This document shows positions 54,320-63,282 of a DNA stretch of 64,000 nt, one piece after another. A program made the position numbers and the translations under genes. The stretch's first letter is position 1. Every line of letters starts with the position of its first letter. The DNA lies in contig JAGIAI010000015.1 of NCBI GenBank assembly GCA_017744935.1, forward strand, positions 1 through 64,000, given 5' to 3'. A model generated the notes under the pieces. That model ran no database searches. It had not been told where the DNA came from and was given only the letters and a program-made list of their open reading frames with translations. Source of the stretch: Variovorax sp. (GTDB taxonomy: Bacteria > Pseudomonadota > Gammaproteobacteria > Burkholderiales > Burkholderiaceae_C).

Positions 54320-54679
54320 CTAGCCTTTGGACGTAACGTAGATGCCGACCAAAATAATTGCTATTCCTGTCCACTTGATATACGACACGGATTCCCCAAG
54401 GTAGGCAATGGCCAGAATGGGAGTGATGATGTAGACGAGCGAGAAAAGAGGTTGCAAGAAGGTAATGTCGAGCTTCTTCAGGAGATAGATCCAGATGATG
54501 ACCGGAACTATGTACATGAGAACGCCCAATTGCAGACGCCACTCGAACGCCGCTTGAAAGGCGGCGCTGAAAATGCCTTGCTGGTGATCGATTTTTGTGG
54601 CGCCGGCTTTTAAAAGTATGCTTCCGAGGGAGCTCAGAAAGACGCCTAGAAAGACTAGTAGCCAATATGCTAGTGACAA
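54320..54679 (-). CDS. Small four-helix SMR/EamA-like membrane protein (possible polyprenyl-phosphate-sugar flippase)
   Basis: A roughly 119-residue four-helix membrane protein. SLAYWLLVFLGVFLSSLGSILLKAGATKID starts the fold; helix two is LGVLMYIVPVIIWIYLLKKLD, helix three FLQPLFSLVYIITPILAIAYLGESV and helix four YIKWTGIAIILVGIYVTSKG. This is the small-multidrug-resistance/ArnE-ArnF-like layout. A TTG at 54679 is the likely start because GAGG lies six bases ahead. An in-frame extension upstream lacks membrane character. The GT39-like gene begins one base after its stop. Flippase activity is inferred from the neighbours. Confidence 0.7.
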   Translation of the reverse strand: MSLAYWLLVFLGVFLSSLGSILLKAGATKIDHQQGIFSAAFQAAFEWRLQLGVLMYIVPVIIWIYLLKKLDITFLQPLFSLVYIITPILAIAYLGESVSYIKWTGIAIILVGIYVTSKG

Positions 54680-54965
54680 GATGACCCTCGTGGTGATCAG
54701 CGGGCGTTGCCCGCGCTTGATAGTTTGGTTTGAGGTTTTGAGGAAGCTCGGGATTATTGCCGACCGCACGTGGCTCGAGAGGCCGGCGTGTGCGGCCCGG
54801 GGCGGAGGGTCAGGGGGCTCGTGAGCCAGAGGCTGCTGGGTGACCAGCTTGGCGTCCTCCTTCGTTAGGCAGGATGCGTCCGAACACCCACCCCAAGCGT
54901 GTGAAAATCGATGGCTAGAGCGGGCAACCGACTGGTATCGCACACTTTTTTCTCAATGTTTAAGT
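54680..54965. promoter_or_regulatory. Divergent intergenic region between the antisense cassette and rfbC
   Basis: These 286 bases separate the minus-strand cassette from rfbC on the plus strand and should hold both promoters. A perfect hairpin GCGGGC-GTT-GCCCGC lies at 54700-54714, in the cassette's leader. No JUMPStart/ops element or clear -35/-10 pair was recognised. Long in-frame extensions of both neighbours exist here but look non-coding. Confidence 0.4.
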
Positions 54966-55517
54966 ATGAAGATCTCCTCTACCTCGATTTCAGACGTCGT
55001 CCTGTTGGAGCCGAAGGTGTTTGGTGACTCCCGAGGATTCTTCTTCGAGAGCTACAACGAGGAAGCCTTCAGGAAGGCCGTTGGCCAAGAGGTTCGCTTC
55101 GTGCAGGACAATCATTCACGCTCGGCTCGTGGGGTGCTGCGTGGTCTGCACTATCAGGTCAAGCAGCCCCAGGGGAAGCTGGTTCGCGTCGTTCGGGGCG
55201 CGGTGTTCGACGTGGCGGTGGACATTCGCCCGACGTCGCCGACATTCGGCAAATGGGTGGGCGTGGAGCTCAGCGAGGACAACCATCGGCAACTCTGGGT
55301 TCCTCCGGGTCTGGCACATGGCTTTCTCGTGCTGAGCGAGTCCGCTGATTTTCTTTACAAGACGACGGACTACTACGCGCCGCAATATGAGCGGAGCATC
55401 GCGTGGAACGACCCCGCGATCGGTATTCGCTGGCCGTCGAACGGTGAGCCGACTCTTTCGGCGAAGGACGCCGCGGCGCCGACCATGGCGGACGGCCTTC
55501 GCCGTGACGCCGAATGA
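54966..55517 (+). CDS. rfbC: dTDP-4-dehydrorhamnose 3,5-epimerase
   Basis: A 183-residue cupin-type epimerase, the third step of dTDP-L-rhamnose synthesis. DSRGFFFESYNEEAFRKAVG, VQDNHSRSARGVLRGLHYQ (catalytic His), DVAVDIRPTSPTFGKWVGVEL and WVPPGLAHGFLVLSESADFLYK are diagnostic. It is separated by about 10 kb from rfbBDA yet coupled by ATGA to galE. The ATG at 54966 gives the usual family start MKISSTSI. Confidence 0.96.
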   Translation: MKISSTSISDVVLLEPKVFGDSRGFFFESYNEEAFRKAVGQEVRFVQDNHSRSARGVLRGLHYQVKQPQGKLVRVVRGAVFDVAVDIRPTSPTFGKWVGVELSEDNHRQLWVPPGLAHGFLVLSESADFLYKTTDYYAPQYERSIAWNDPAIGIRWPSNGEPTLSAKDAAAPTMADGLRRDAE

Positions 55518-56512
55518 TTCTGGTCACCGGCGGTGCCGGATACATCGGCTCCCACACCTGCGTCGAGTTGGCGCGCGCGGGGCGCGAGTTCGCTGTTCTC
55601 GACAACCTCTGCAACAGTTCGCCTTCCGTTCTGGACGGAATCGCCCGGTTGGCTGGCGCGGTGGTGCCTTTCTATGAGGGCGACATCCGCGACAAGGCAC
55701 TGCTTGAGCGAATCTTCGAGTCGCACGCCATCTCTGCGGTCATCCATTTCGCCGGCCTCAAATCCGTTGGCGATTCGGTCCGCCAGCCCATCGAGTACTT
55801 TGACAACAACGTCACCGGCTCGATCGAGTTGCTGATGGCGATGCGTCGCGCCGGCTGCAAGACGATGGTGTTCTCCTCTTCCGCGACTGTGTACGGGAAC
55901 GCGACAACGATGCCGATCACCGAGGAGGCGCCGCGTGCTGCGGTCAATCCTTACGGCCAGAGCAAGGTGGTGGTGGAGGATCTCCTCCGTGACGTCTACG
56001 CCTCCGACCCGAGCTGGCGCGTTGCGCGGCTGCGCTACTTCAACCCGGTTGGCGCACACGAGAGCGCGCTGATAGGGGAACGTCCGCAGGGCACGCCAAA
56101 CAATCTCATGCCCATCGTGGCGCAGGTTGCTGGTGGCGAACGGCCCGCCGTCACGGTTTTCGGCTGCGACTACCCGACGCCAGACGGCACCGGCGTGCGC
56201 GACTACATCCACGTAGTGGATCTGGCGGAAGGGCATGTCGCCGCGCTGGATTTTCTCGAGCGCTCACCACAAGACCTCGTCTTGAACCTGGGGACGGGGC
56301 GCGGGACCTCGGTTCTCGAGATGATCGCTGCGTTCGAAAGGGTCAGCTCACGGGAGATCCCTTTCGAGATGGCCGCCCGGCGCCCGGGCGATGTGCCGGT
56401 CTGCTATGCGGACGTCAGCCGTGCGGAGCAACTCATCGGCTGGAAGGCCAGACGGAATGTCGAGGACATGTGTCGCGACTCATGGCGTTGGCAGGTCTCG
56501 AGCGCCCAATGA
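55514..56512 (+). CDS. galE: UDP-glucose 4-epimerase
   Basis: A 332-residue SDR interconverting UDP-glucose and UDP-galactose. [36 protein letters not shown], the YGQSKVVVEDLL Tyr/Lys pair, LRYFNPVGAHESALIGE and YIHVVDLAEGHVAALD are all GalE features. It starts within the rfbC stop (ATGA). It likely supplies a galactose-type donor to the polysaccharide. Confidence 0.95.
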   Translation: MILVTGGAGYIGSHTCVELARAGREFAVLDNLCNSSPSVLDGIARLAGAVVPFYEGDIRDKALLERIFESHAISAVIHFAGLKSVGDSVRQPIEYFDNNVTGSIELLMAMRRAGCKTMVFSSSATVYGNATTMPITEEAPRAAVNPYGQSKVVVEDLLRDVYASDPSWRVARLRYFNPVGAHESALIGERPQGTPNNLMPIVAQVAGGERPAVTVFGCDYPTPDGTGVRDYIHVVDLAEGHVAALDFLERSPQDLVLNLGTGRGTSVLEMIAAFERVSSREIPFEMAARRPGDVPVCYADVSRAEQLIGWKARRNVEDMCRDSWRWQVSSAQ

Positions 56513-56565
56513 CGACGAGTTTCTGCCCCCTCTGGCAGTCCGTGGACCTCCGCCGGGACTGAATT

Positions 56566-58872
56566 TTGAGCGCGACCGCTGCCAGCCCGGGCGTAGCAGG
56601 CCCGGATCAATTTTCCTTGCATTCATCGAATCGAGCCACCTTGGGTTCTCTGGTTTTCATCGTCCCCGAACCCCATCCCGATGTGGATGCCGGGCGTTCA
56701 ATCCATCATCTGCTGCGCGCGGTACCTGCCGCCGATTTCGGCCGCCTGATTATTTGCGTCGTTGACTGGTTGCCTTCCGACACCGCAGCACTGTCGGCAG
56801 CGTTTCCGAGTCTTCGGATCATTTCGATCGATACGCTGGATGAGCAGAACTGGTTGGCGAACGGTTGGCGGCATCCGCCAGCGAGGGCCTATTCGACGTC
56901 AGTCGAGCACTGGCGGTCCGCGGTCATCTTCCGTTCGCTTTCGGCATTGAACGAAGCGGCCGCCATCGAGTACGTCGAATTTCCGGATCGGGGCGGACTG
57001 GCCGTGTGCACGCTACAGGAGCGCAATCTGCGCAACTTCCTTGGGGAAGCGACGATTGCGGTGCGGCTTTGCAGTTCCTGGACACAGTTGCTCGATGCGG
57101 AGGCTCAGGTCGTTGATGGCAGGCGGCTGAATCTGAGTGACCTCGAGAGAAAGTGTCTGCGCGATTGCGACCGTGTCGTCGCCGCCGTTCCGCCTGTTGC
57201 GGAGGCAACGCGGGTCGCATTCGCGTTTCCCGCGGAGGAATGGAATGCGCGCGTGGTGATGCACGCCATCCCTCCGAGCTCGCAGCCCTCGGGTTCCGTC
57301 ACGGTGTCGGCTTCCAGCGATCAATCGTTGGTTTTTCCCGCGAAGCTGCAAAGATCGCAACGACCTGATCTCTTCGTTCGCGCTGCGGCAGAGTTCCTCA
57401 ATACTGCGCCGACATTCACGGGGTCCGTGGTTCTTGGGGTGCGGGCCCTCGATGAGGACTACGCGGTAGACGTCGAACGACTCATTCCAGCCGCGCATGC
57501 GGACCGCTTTTTGCGCGTGGCCGAGCAACAGGGGCCTGCGGGGGACGCAGTTCTTCGAGGTGCCACCGTCGTGCTCGCGTCGTCGTGGGACGATCTTTGC
57601 CCGACCGCCTACGAGGCATCATTTCTCGGCGCGAGACTGATTCTGAACGAGACGAACCCGGCCTTCGGAGTCGAGACCCCTTGGCAGGATGGCGTCAACT
57701 GCCTCAAGTTCGACGGCAGTGTCCGCGGCTTGGCCGACGCGTTCAAGCGGAACTTCGAGCGCAATGAAAGCCTGCGGCCCGTACAGTTTCCCGTGACACC
57801 GTGGCCTTGGATGTTGCCTCGGGCCTCCCGACCGCCATGGCGCACTGCGACGGATATGCCCTTGGTCTCAGTGGTCGTGGCTCACTTCAACCTCGGCGCC
57901 TATCTCGCCGAGACCCTTGCTAGTGTGCGTGCGCAGAGCTACGGTGCGATCGAGATCGTAGTGGTCGACGATGCTTCGTTCGATTCACAGAGCGTGCTTG
58001 CAATTGATGAGCTCGAAAACGCGCCGGGGCACAACCTCCGGATCGTCCGGTTGCCCGGAAACGTCGGCCTTGCCGCTGCGAGAAATATTGGCGTGCGCCA
58101 TGCCAGAGGGCGATACGTCCTGACGCTCGATGCCGATGATCTGATCCACCCCGATTTCATTGCCGTGGGCGTCGAAGCACTGGAAAACAGGGCGGAGTTC
58201 GACGTGCTCGTCACGCCTGCCGGCTATTTTCTCGATGGTGATCCGCTTCCCGATTCGCGTGCGCCCGTCGATTTCATCGACTACGCGATGTTCACGGGGG
58301 AGGCCGTCCTGGGCGGTCTCCTGGAGAACAGGTTTTCCACAGCGACCGCGCTGTTCCGGAAGTCGGTCCTGGACCGCTTTCCGTATCTGGAAAGCTTGAG
58401 TTGCTACGAAGACTGGTCGCTGTACATGCGGATGTGCGACGCGGGTATCCGCTTCATCGTGAGTAATGACGTGCTTTTCTATTACCGGCGAAGGCGCAAC
58501 TCCATGGTGCATTCGCAACGGCATCCGGAGCGAAAGCGCATTGAATACAGCGATTTGATGCGCACCAGCGCACCCGCCGCCCTTGCGAGACAGTCGCGGC
58601 ATCTGGTCATTGGCATCGCATCGCCGGTCGCAGTCATTCCGAACGTCGAACCGGTTTCGTCGACGCTGGAGCCCGAAAGCGACGAGGTGGTCGAGAAGCT
58701 GTCGACAGTCCAGGGCGCGTTCGGGGCAGAGGGCAAATACGACGAGCAAGTGGCATTTGCCGCGCTCAAACTTTCACGCTGGGCCGAGCGAAAGGTCCCG
58801 TGGCTTGTCGGGGCGTCCCTGTTTCTTTCGAGCCGGGCCTGGCGGGCTTATCGAGCGATCCGACATCGATAA
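56566..58872 (+). CDS. Two-domain glycosyltransferase (GT-B-like plus GT2)
   Basis: About 768 residues. The N-terminal half resembles a divergent GT4-like GT-B domain: LVFIVPEPHPDVDAGRSIHHLLRAV opens it, and TVVLASSWDDLCPTAYEASFLGARLILNE is its nucleotide-sugar end. The C-terminal half is GT2: VSVVVAHFNLGAYLAETLAS, VVVDDASFDSQSV, VLTLDADDLIHPDFI and YEDWSLYMRMCDAG. The start is uncertain: TTG at 56566 with a weak GGGAC upstream, or later in-frame TTG codons; no ATG fits. A short hairpin CTGCC/GGCAG (56523-56538) lies just before it. Likely adds two sugars of the O-chain. Confidence 0.8.
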   Translation: MSATAASPGVAGPDQFSLHSSNRATLGSLVFIVPEPHPDVDAGRSIHHLLRAVPAADFGRLIICVVDWLPSDTAALSAAFPSLRIISIDTLDEQNWLANGWRHPPARAYSTSVEHWRSAVIFRSLSALNEAAAIEYVEFPDRGGLAVCTLQERNLRNFLGEATIAVRLCSSWTQLLDAEAQVVDGRRLNLSDLERKCLRDCDRVVAAVPPVAEATRVAFAFPAEEWNARVVMHAIPPSSQPSGSVTVSASSDQSLVFPAKLQRSQRPDLFVRAAAEFLNTAPTFTGSVVLGVRALDEDYAVDVERLIPAAHADRFLRVAEQQGPAGDAVLRGATVVLASSWDDLCPTAYEASFLGARLILNETNPAFGVETPWQDGVNCLKFDGSVRGLADAFKRNFERNESLRPVQFPVTPWPWMLPRASRPPWRTATDMPLVSVVVAHFNLGAYLAETLASVRAQSYGAIEIVVVDDASFDSQSVLAIDELENAPGHNLRIVRLPGNVGLAAARNIGVRHARGRYVLTLDADDLIHPDFIAVGVEALENRAEFDVLVTPAGYFLDGDPLPDSRAPVDFIDYAMFTGEAVLGGLLENRFSTATALFRKSVLDRFPYLESLSCYEDWSLYMRMCDAGIRFIVSNDVLFYYRRRRNSMVHSQRHPERKRIEYSDLMRTSAPAALARQSRHLVIGIASPVAVIPNVEPVSSTLEPESDEVVEKLSTVQGAFGAEGKYDEQVAFAALKLSRWAERKVPWLVGASLFLSSRAWRAYRAIRHR

Positions 58873-58954
58873 TGACGATCGGGCGATCGACTGAAAATAA
58901 CATGCAACCATCACAGCGACTCGGGGTGTCCGACCCCGGCGGGAGGATCGTGAA

Positions 58955-60268
58955 ATGAGCGTTCGCGGAAAGCTCTTCCTGACGTACTGGCGTGAGAACG
59001 GGACGCTGGCGGCGACTCGTCTGGTTGGGCGAAAGGCCCGCAATGCGTTGAGAGGGCGCCGAGTCTTCAACGAGCTCCCACCTGGAAGTCCCGGTGGCCG
59101 ACCGGCAACCGTGGGCGAGCTTGCGTCCTGGAGCTTTCCGGCGGTGCGTCCGTTGCCGACCTTTGCTGTTCCCGCGTCGACTCGTCCCAGGATCAGTATC
59201 GTGACGGACAGCATCGGCAGCAGCAGCCTGTTCGGAGGCGTGGGCACCGCACTGTTGCTTGCGGCGCATCTGGCCAACCGCATGGGGGCCGTGCTCCGCA
59301 TCGTGACACGCACGGAGCCGCCGTCACCACAGAATGTGTCGCTCATCCTCGACGCTTATGGCGTCCGGCTCGATCACGAGACGCAGTTCACTTTCATTCC
59401 TCCACAAGCCGACCCCGCCTCGGGGCTGGATGTGGTGCCCGGCGAACTCTTCATTACCACTTCATGGTGGAGCACCGCCGCCACGCTGCCCAGCGTGCCT
59501 CACGACTCGATCATCTATCTGCTTCAGGAAGATGAACGCATGTTTTATCCCTTCGGGGAAGAGCGCCTGCGTTGCGACGAGGTCCTGAACAACCGATCGA
59601 TTCGCTTTGTCCTGAACACGCGGATGCTGTTCGAGCACATGGTTGCGAGCGGGCTGGACCACTTCAAAACACAGGCGCAATGGTTCGAACCGGCATTTCC
59701 GGCCACCCTGTTTCATGCGCGCAAGCGGGAACCTGGCGGCAAACGCCGCCTTTTTTTCTATGCGCGACCGAAGAATCCGCGTAACCTCTTCGGGCCCGGG
59801 CTCGCATTGATCGAACGAGCGATCGACGAGGGTGTCCTCGACCTGGATCGATGGGACATCTTTCTCGTCGGCAATGGCATCCCCAATCTCAGCTTCGGAG
59901 ATGGATACGTCCCCAAGCGCTGCGAAGGGCTGGACTGGAAGGCATACGCGGAACTCGTTGGGACGATCGATCTGGCGCTCAGCCTGATGTACACACCGCA
60001 CCCAAGTTATCCGCCCTTCGATTTGGCCGCGAGCGGAGCGGTTGTTGTCACCAACAGGTTCGGAATCAAACAGGACCTCTCGGCCTACTCGCAGAACATC
60101 ATTTGTTCTGATCTCGATTCCGATTCGTTGCTCGCTTCGATGAGAGCGGGTATCGCGCTCGCCGAGGATGAGGAGGCGAGACGTCGGAACTACCAAGCCA
60201 ATGGCTTGGGCAAGAGTTGGGCGGAAGCGTTCGACCGAGTTCTCCATTCCCTGACGTCCGGTCACTGA
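58955..60268 (+). CDS. WsaF-like glycosyltransferase (rhamnosyltransferase-type)
   Basis: A 437-residue GT-B enzyme resembling the WsaF rhamnosyltransferase family. RPRISIVTDSIGSSSLFGGVGTALLLAAHLANRMG begins the N-terminal Rossmann domain; PGELFITTSWWSTAATL and the C-terminal FFYARPKNPRNLFGPGLALIE, AELVGTIDLALSLMYTPHPSYPPFDLAASGAVVVTN match. GGGAGGA lies eight bases before the ATG at 58955. With dTDP-rhamnose made by the rfb genes, a rhamnosyl transfer is plausible. Its stop shares one base with the next start (TGATG). Confidence 0.82.
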   Translation: MSVRGKLFLTYWRENGTLAATRLVGRKARNALRGRRVFNELPPGSPGGRPATVGELASWSFPAVRPLPTFAVPASTRPRISIVTDSIGSSSLFGGVGTALLLAAHLANRMGAVLRIVTRTEPPSPQNVSLILDAYGVRLDHETQFTFIPPQADPASGLDVVPGELFITTSWWSTAATLPSVPHDSIIYLLQEDERMFYPFGEERLRCDEVLNNRSIRFVLNTRMLFEHMVASGLDHFKTQAQWFEPAFPATLFHARKREPGGKRRLFFYARPKNPRNLFGPGLALIERAIDEGVLDLDRWDIFLVGNGIPNLSFGDGYVPKRCEGLDWKAYAELVGTIDLALSLMYTPHPSYPPFDLAASGAVVVTNRFGIKQDLSAYSQNIICSDLDSDSLLASMRAGIALAEDEEARRRNYQANGLGKSWAEAFDRVLHSLTSGH

Positions 60269-61437
60269 TGTTCTCGTTGCGAACTTCCCCGGTTCCTTAT
60301 GTGGACCCCTGGTTGCAGCCGCTCTCGGCGCGCCTTTCGATGATGTGCCGGCGCTCGACTCGGGTTGCTTACTTCTACGAAGAGCCCAACAACAGCACTT
60401 TTCGCTATAGGGCCTACAACATGGCCCAAGTTCTCAATGAACCGGGCGATGGCAAAGTCTCGGCGGGTTACTTCTTTCTTTCGGACGCCGATCGCTTCGA
60501 CGAAATTGCCGAGGCGGCGGATGTGTTGGTCATCTGTCGGTCTCGCTACTGTCATCAAGTCAGTGGTCTGGTCGCGAAGTTTCGGGCTCGTCGCAAGCGG
60601 GTGGTGTTCGACATCGACGACCTTGTGTTCGACGCCGACTACGTCCATCTGGTTGTCGCGACGCTTGGTCTGGATGTCAGACAAAAGGGCCTTTGGGACG
60701 ATTGGTTTGCCATGGTCTCCCGCATGGGACAGGCCTTGAAGCTGTGCGATGCCGCCATTACGACAAACGAGTTTCTCGCAGAAAAGCTCGCCAGCTTCTC
60801 GGGTCTGCCGGTTTCGGTTGTTCCCAACTTCATGAACCAGGAACAACTTGCTGTGGCGGCGAGTGTGTTCGATGAAAAGGAGAAGACGCGCTTCCGAGGC
60901 AACGGCAAGATCACGCTCGGCTATTTCAGCGGCTCGCCTTCACATCGGCTCGACTATGCGATCGTAGAGCCGGCTCTCGCAGAGGTCATGGCGCTTCGGC
61001 CGGACGTCGAGGTCATGGTTGTCGGCTACATCGACCACGGTCCGGCAATGCGCGAATTCTCTGATCGCGTCAGCAGGCAACCCTTTCACGACTATGTCAA
61101 TTTGCAGCGACTTCTGGGAAGCGTCGAGTTCAACCTCATGCCGCTACAGTCCAATGCGTTCACTGACTGCAAGTCTGAGCTGAAGTACTTCGAGGCTGCG
61201 AGCGTGGGCACACTGAGTATCGCGTCGCCAAGCTATACGTATCGACGCTCAATTCGCGACGGTGAGAACGGCTACCTGTCAAAGGCGCACGAATGGGCTC
61301 AAGCTATTCTCCGTGCCTTGGCCAATCTGAACGGCTATGAAGGCATGGCACGGGCGGCCCGGGAGGATGCGTTGTTCAAGTTCGGCTGGCAGAATCAGAC
61401 CGAGCGCATTCTGGAGGCCTTGGGGCTTGCCGGCTGA
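60268..61437 (+). CDS. GT4-like glycosyltransferase
   Basis: A 389-residue GT-B protein. RVAYFYEEPNNSTFRYRAYNMAQVL is the N-terminal acceptor region, RVVFDIDDLVFDADYVHLV a central conserved phrase, TTNEFLAEKLASFSGLPVSVVPNFMNQEQL the inter-domain part and ITLGYFSGSPSHRLDYAIVEPALAEVM the start of the donor domain, followed by EFNLMPLQSNAFTDCKSELKYFEAASVGTLSIA. No exact family name is claimed. It starts at the TGATG overlap with the WsaF-like gene and converges on gmd. Confidence 0.8.
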   Translation: MFSLRTSPVPYVDPWLQPLSARLSMMCRRSTRVAYFYEEPNNSTFRYRAYNMAQVLNEPGDGKVSAGYFFLSDADRFDEIAEAADVLVICRSRYCHQVSGLVAKFRARRKRVVFDIDDLVFDADYVHLVVATLGLDVRQKGLWDDWFAMVSRMGQALKLCDAAITTNEFLAEKLASFSGLPVSVVPNFMNQEQLAVAASVFDEKEKTRFRGNGKITLGYFSGSPSHRLDYAIVEPALAEVMALRPDVEVMVVGYIDHGPAMREFSDRVSRQPFHDYVNLQRLLGSVEFNLMPLQSNAFTDCKSELKYFEAASVGTLSIASPSYTYRRSIRDGENGYLSKAHEWAQAILRALANLNGYEGMARAAREDALFKFGWQNQTERILEALGLAG

Positions 61438-61438
61438 G

Positions 61439-61452
61439 CGGGCAAGCGCCCG
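61439..61452. terminator. Short hairpin between convergent genes
   Basis: CGGGC (61439-61443), a four-base loop AAGC, then GCCCG (61448-61452) sits directly after the GT4-like stop codon, followed by AGCGTTTC. It precedes the gmd stop codon on the opposite strand. It could help end transcription from the plus strand. The stem is short and the T-run poor. Confidence 0.35.
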
Positions 61453-61458
61453 AGCGTT

Positions 61459-62574
<1,116 letters not shown>

Positions 62575-63276
62575 TCATCGCTCCACGATGCGGCCGTGCT
62601 CGAGGTGGATCACCCGATTGCACTCCTTGGCAATCAAGTCCGGCGAATGCGATGCCAGCACCAGGATGCCGGATTTGGCGACGACGTCCTTCATCCGTTG
62701 CTCAGCCTTACCCGTGAACTCTGCGTCGCCGACTGACAACCATTCGTCCATCAGCAATATGTCGGCCTCGATGCTGGTCGAGATCGAGAAAGCGAGGCGC
62801 ATCAGCATACCGGTGGAGTAGGTCCGCACCGGCATGTTGACGTATTCGCCCAGGCCGCTGAACTCGCAGATTCCCGGTGTGAGTTCGTCGATCTGCCTTT
62901 TGCTCATGCCCATCACCAGCCCCCGGAGCATGATGTTCTCGACGCCCGTAGCGTCAGCTTCAATGCCCAGCGAGGGATCGATGAGGCTGGACACAGAGCC
63001 TTGTCGGACGAACTCGCCTGAGGACGGTTCGTAGACCCCGGCGAGTGTGCGCAAGAGTGTCGATTTGCCGGCGCCGTTATGGCCAATCAGGCCCAATCGA
63101 TCGCCGCTCTTGAGCTCCAGGTCTATATTGCTCAGGGCTTGGACGACATTGACGCCGGTCTCCTTGCCGAAGCGGCCGCCAGTCACCGATGCCGCGAGAG
63201 TTTTCTTGAAAGAGGCAGCGCCCGCGCCATAAATCGGAAAGTTGACGGAAACGTTCTTGAGGGAAATGGAAGCCAT
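62575..63276 (-). CDS. wzt: Polysaccharide ABC exporter ATP-binding protein (Wzt/KpsT-like)
   Basis: A 233-residue ABC ATPase. Walker A GHNGAGKSTLLRTLAG, the signature YSTGMLMRLAFS, Walker B ILLMDEWLSVGD and the H-loop LASHSPDLI are typical of the Wzt/KpsT/RfbB exporter branch. The C-terminal sugar-binding domain of long Wzt proteins is absent, so it is the short form. It lies six bases downstream of the permease stop codon and probably forms one transcript with it and gmd. Confidence 0.93.
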   Translation of the reverse strand: MASISLKNVSVNFPIYGAGAASFKKTLAASVTGGRFGKETGVNVVQALSNIDLELKSGDRLGLIGHNGAGKSTLLRTLAGVYEPSSGEFVRQGSVSSLIDPSLGIEADATGVENIMLRGLVMGMSKRQIDELTPGICEFSGLGEYVNMPVRTYSTGMLMRLAFSISTSIEADILLMDEWLSVGDAEFTGKAEQRMKDVVAKSGILVLASHSPDLIAKECNRVIHLEHGRIVER

Positions 63277-63282
63277 GATTGA

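Noticed and set aside
51015..54680. Insertion sequence or prophage as carrier of the AT-richer cassette
   Set aside because: No transposase, integrase, terminal inverted repeats or target duplications were found at either side.
54700..54714. Hairpin GCGGGC-GTT-GCCCGC as a terminator or attenuator
   Set aside because: It is not followed by a T-run on either strand; it was kept only as a note on the intergenic region.
54680..54943. N-terminal extension of the SMR-like protein up to 54943
   Set aside because: The added segment is Pro/Arg-rich with no membrane or signal features, and the TTG at 54679 has a ribosome binding site.
54680..54965. JUMPStart/ops element before the second part of the O-antigen cluster
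   Set aside because: No GGCGGTAGC-type core was found in this spacer.
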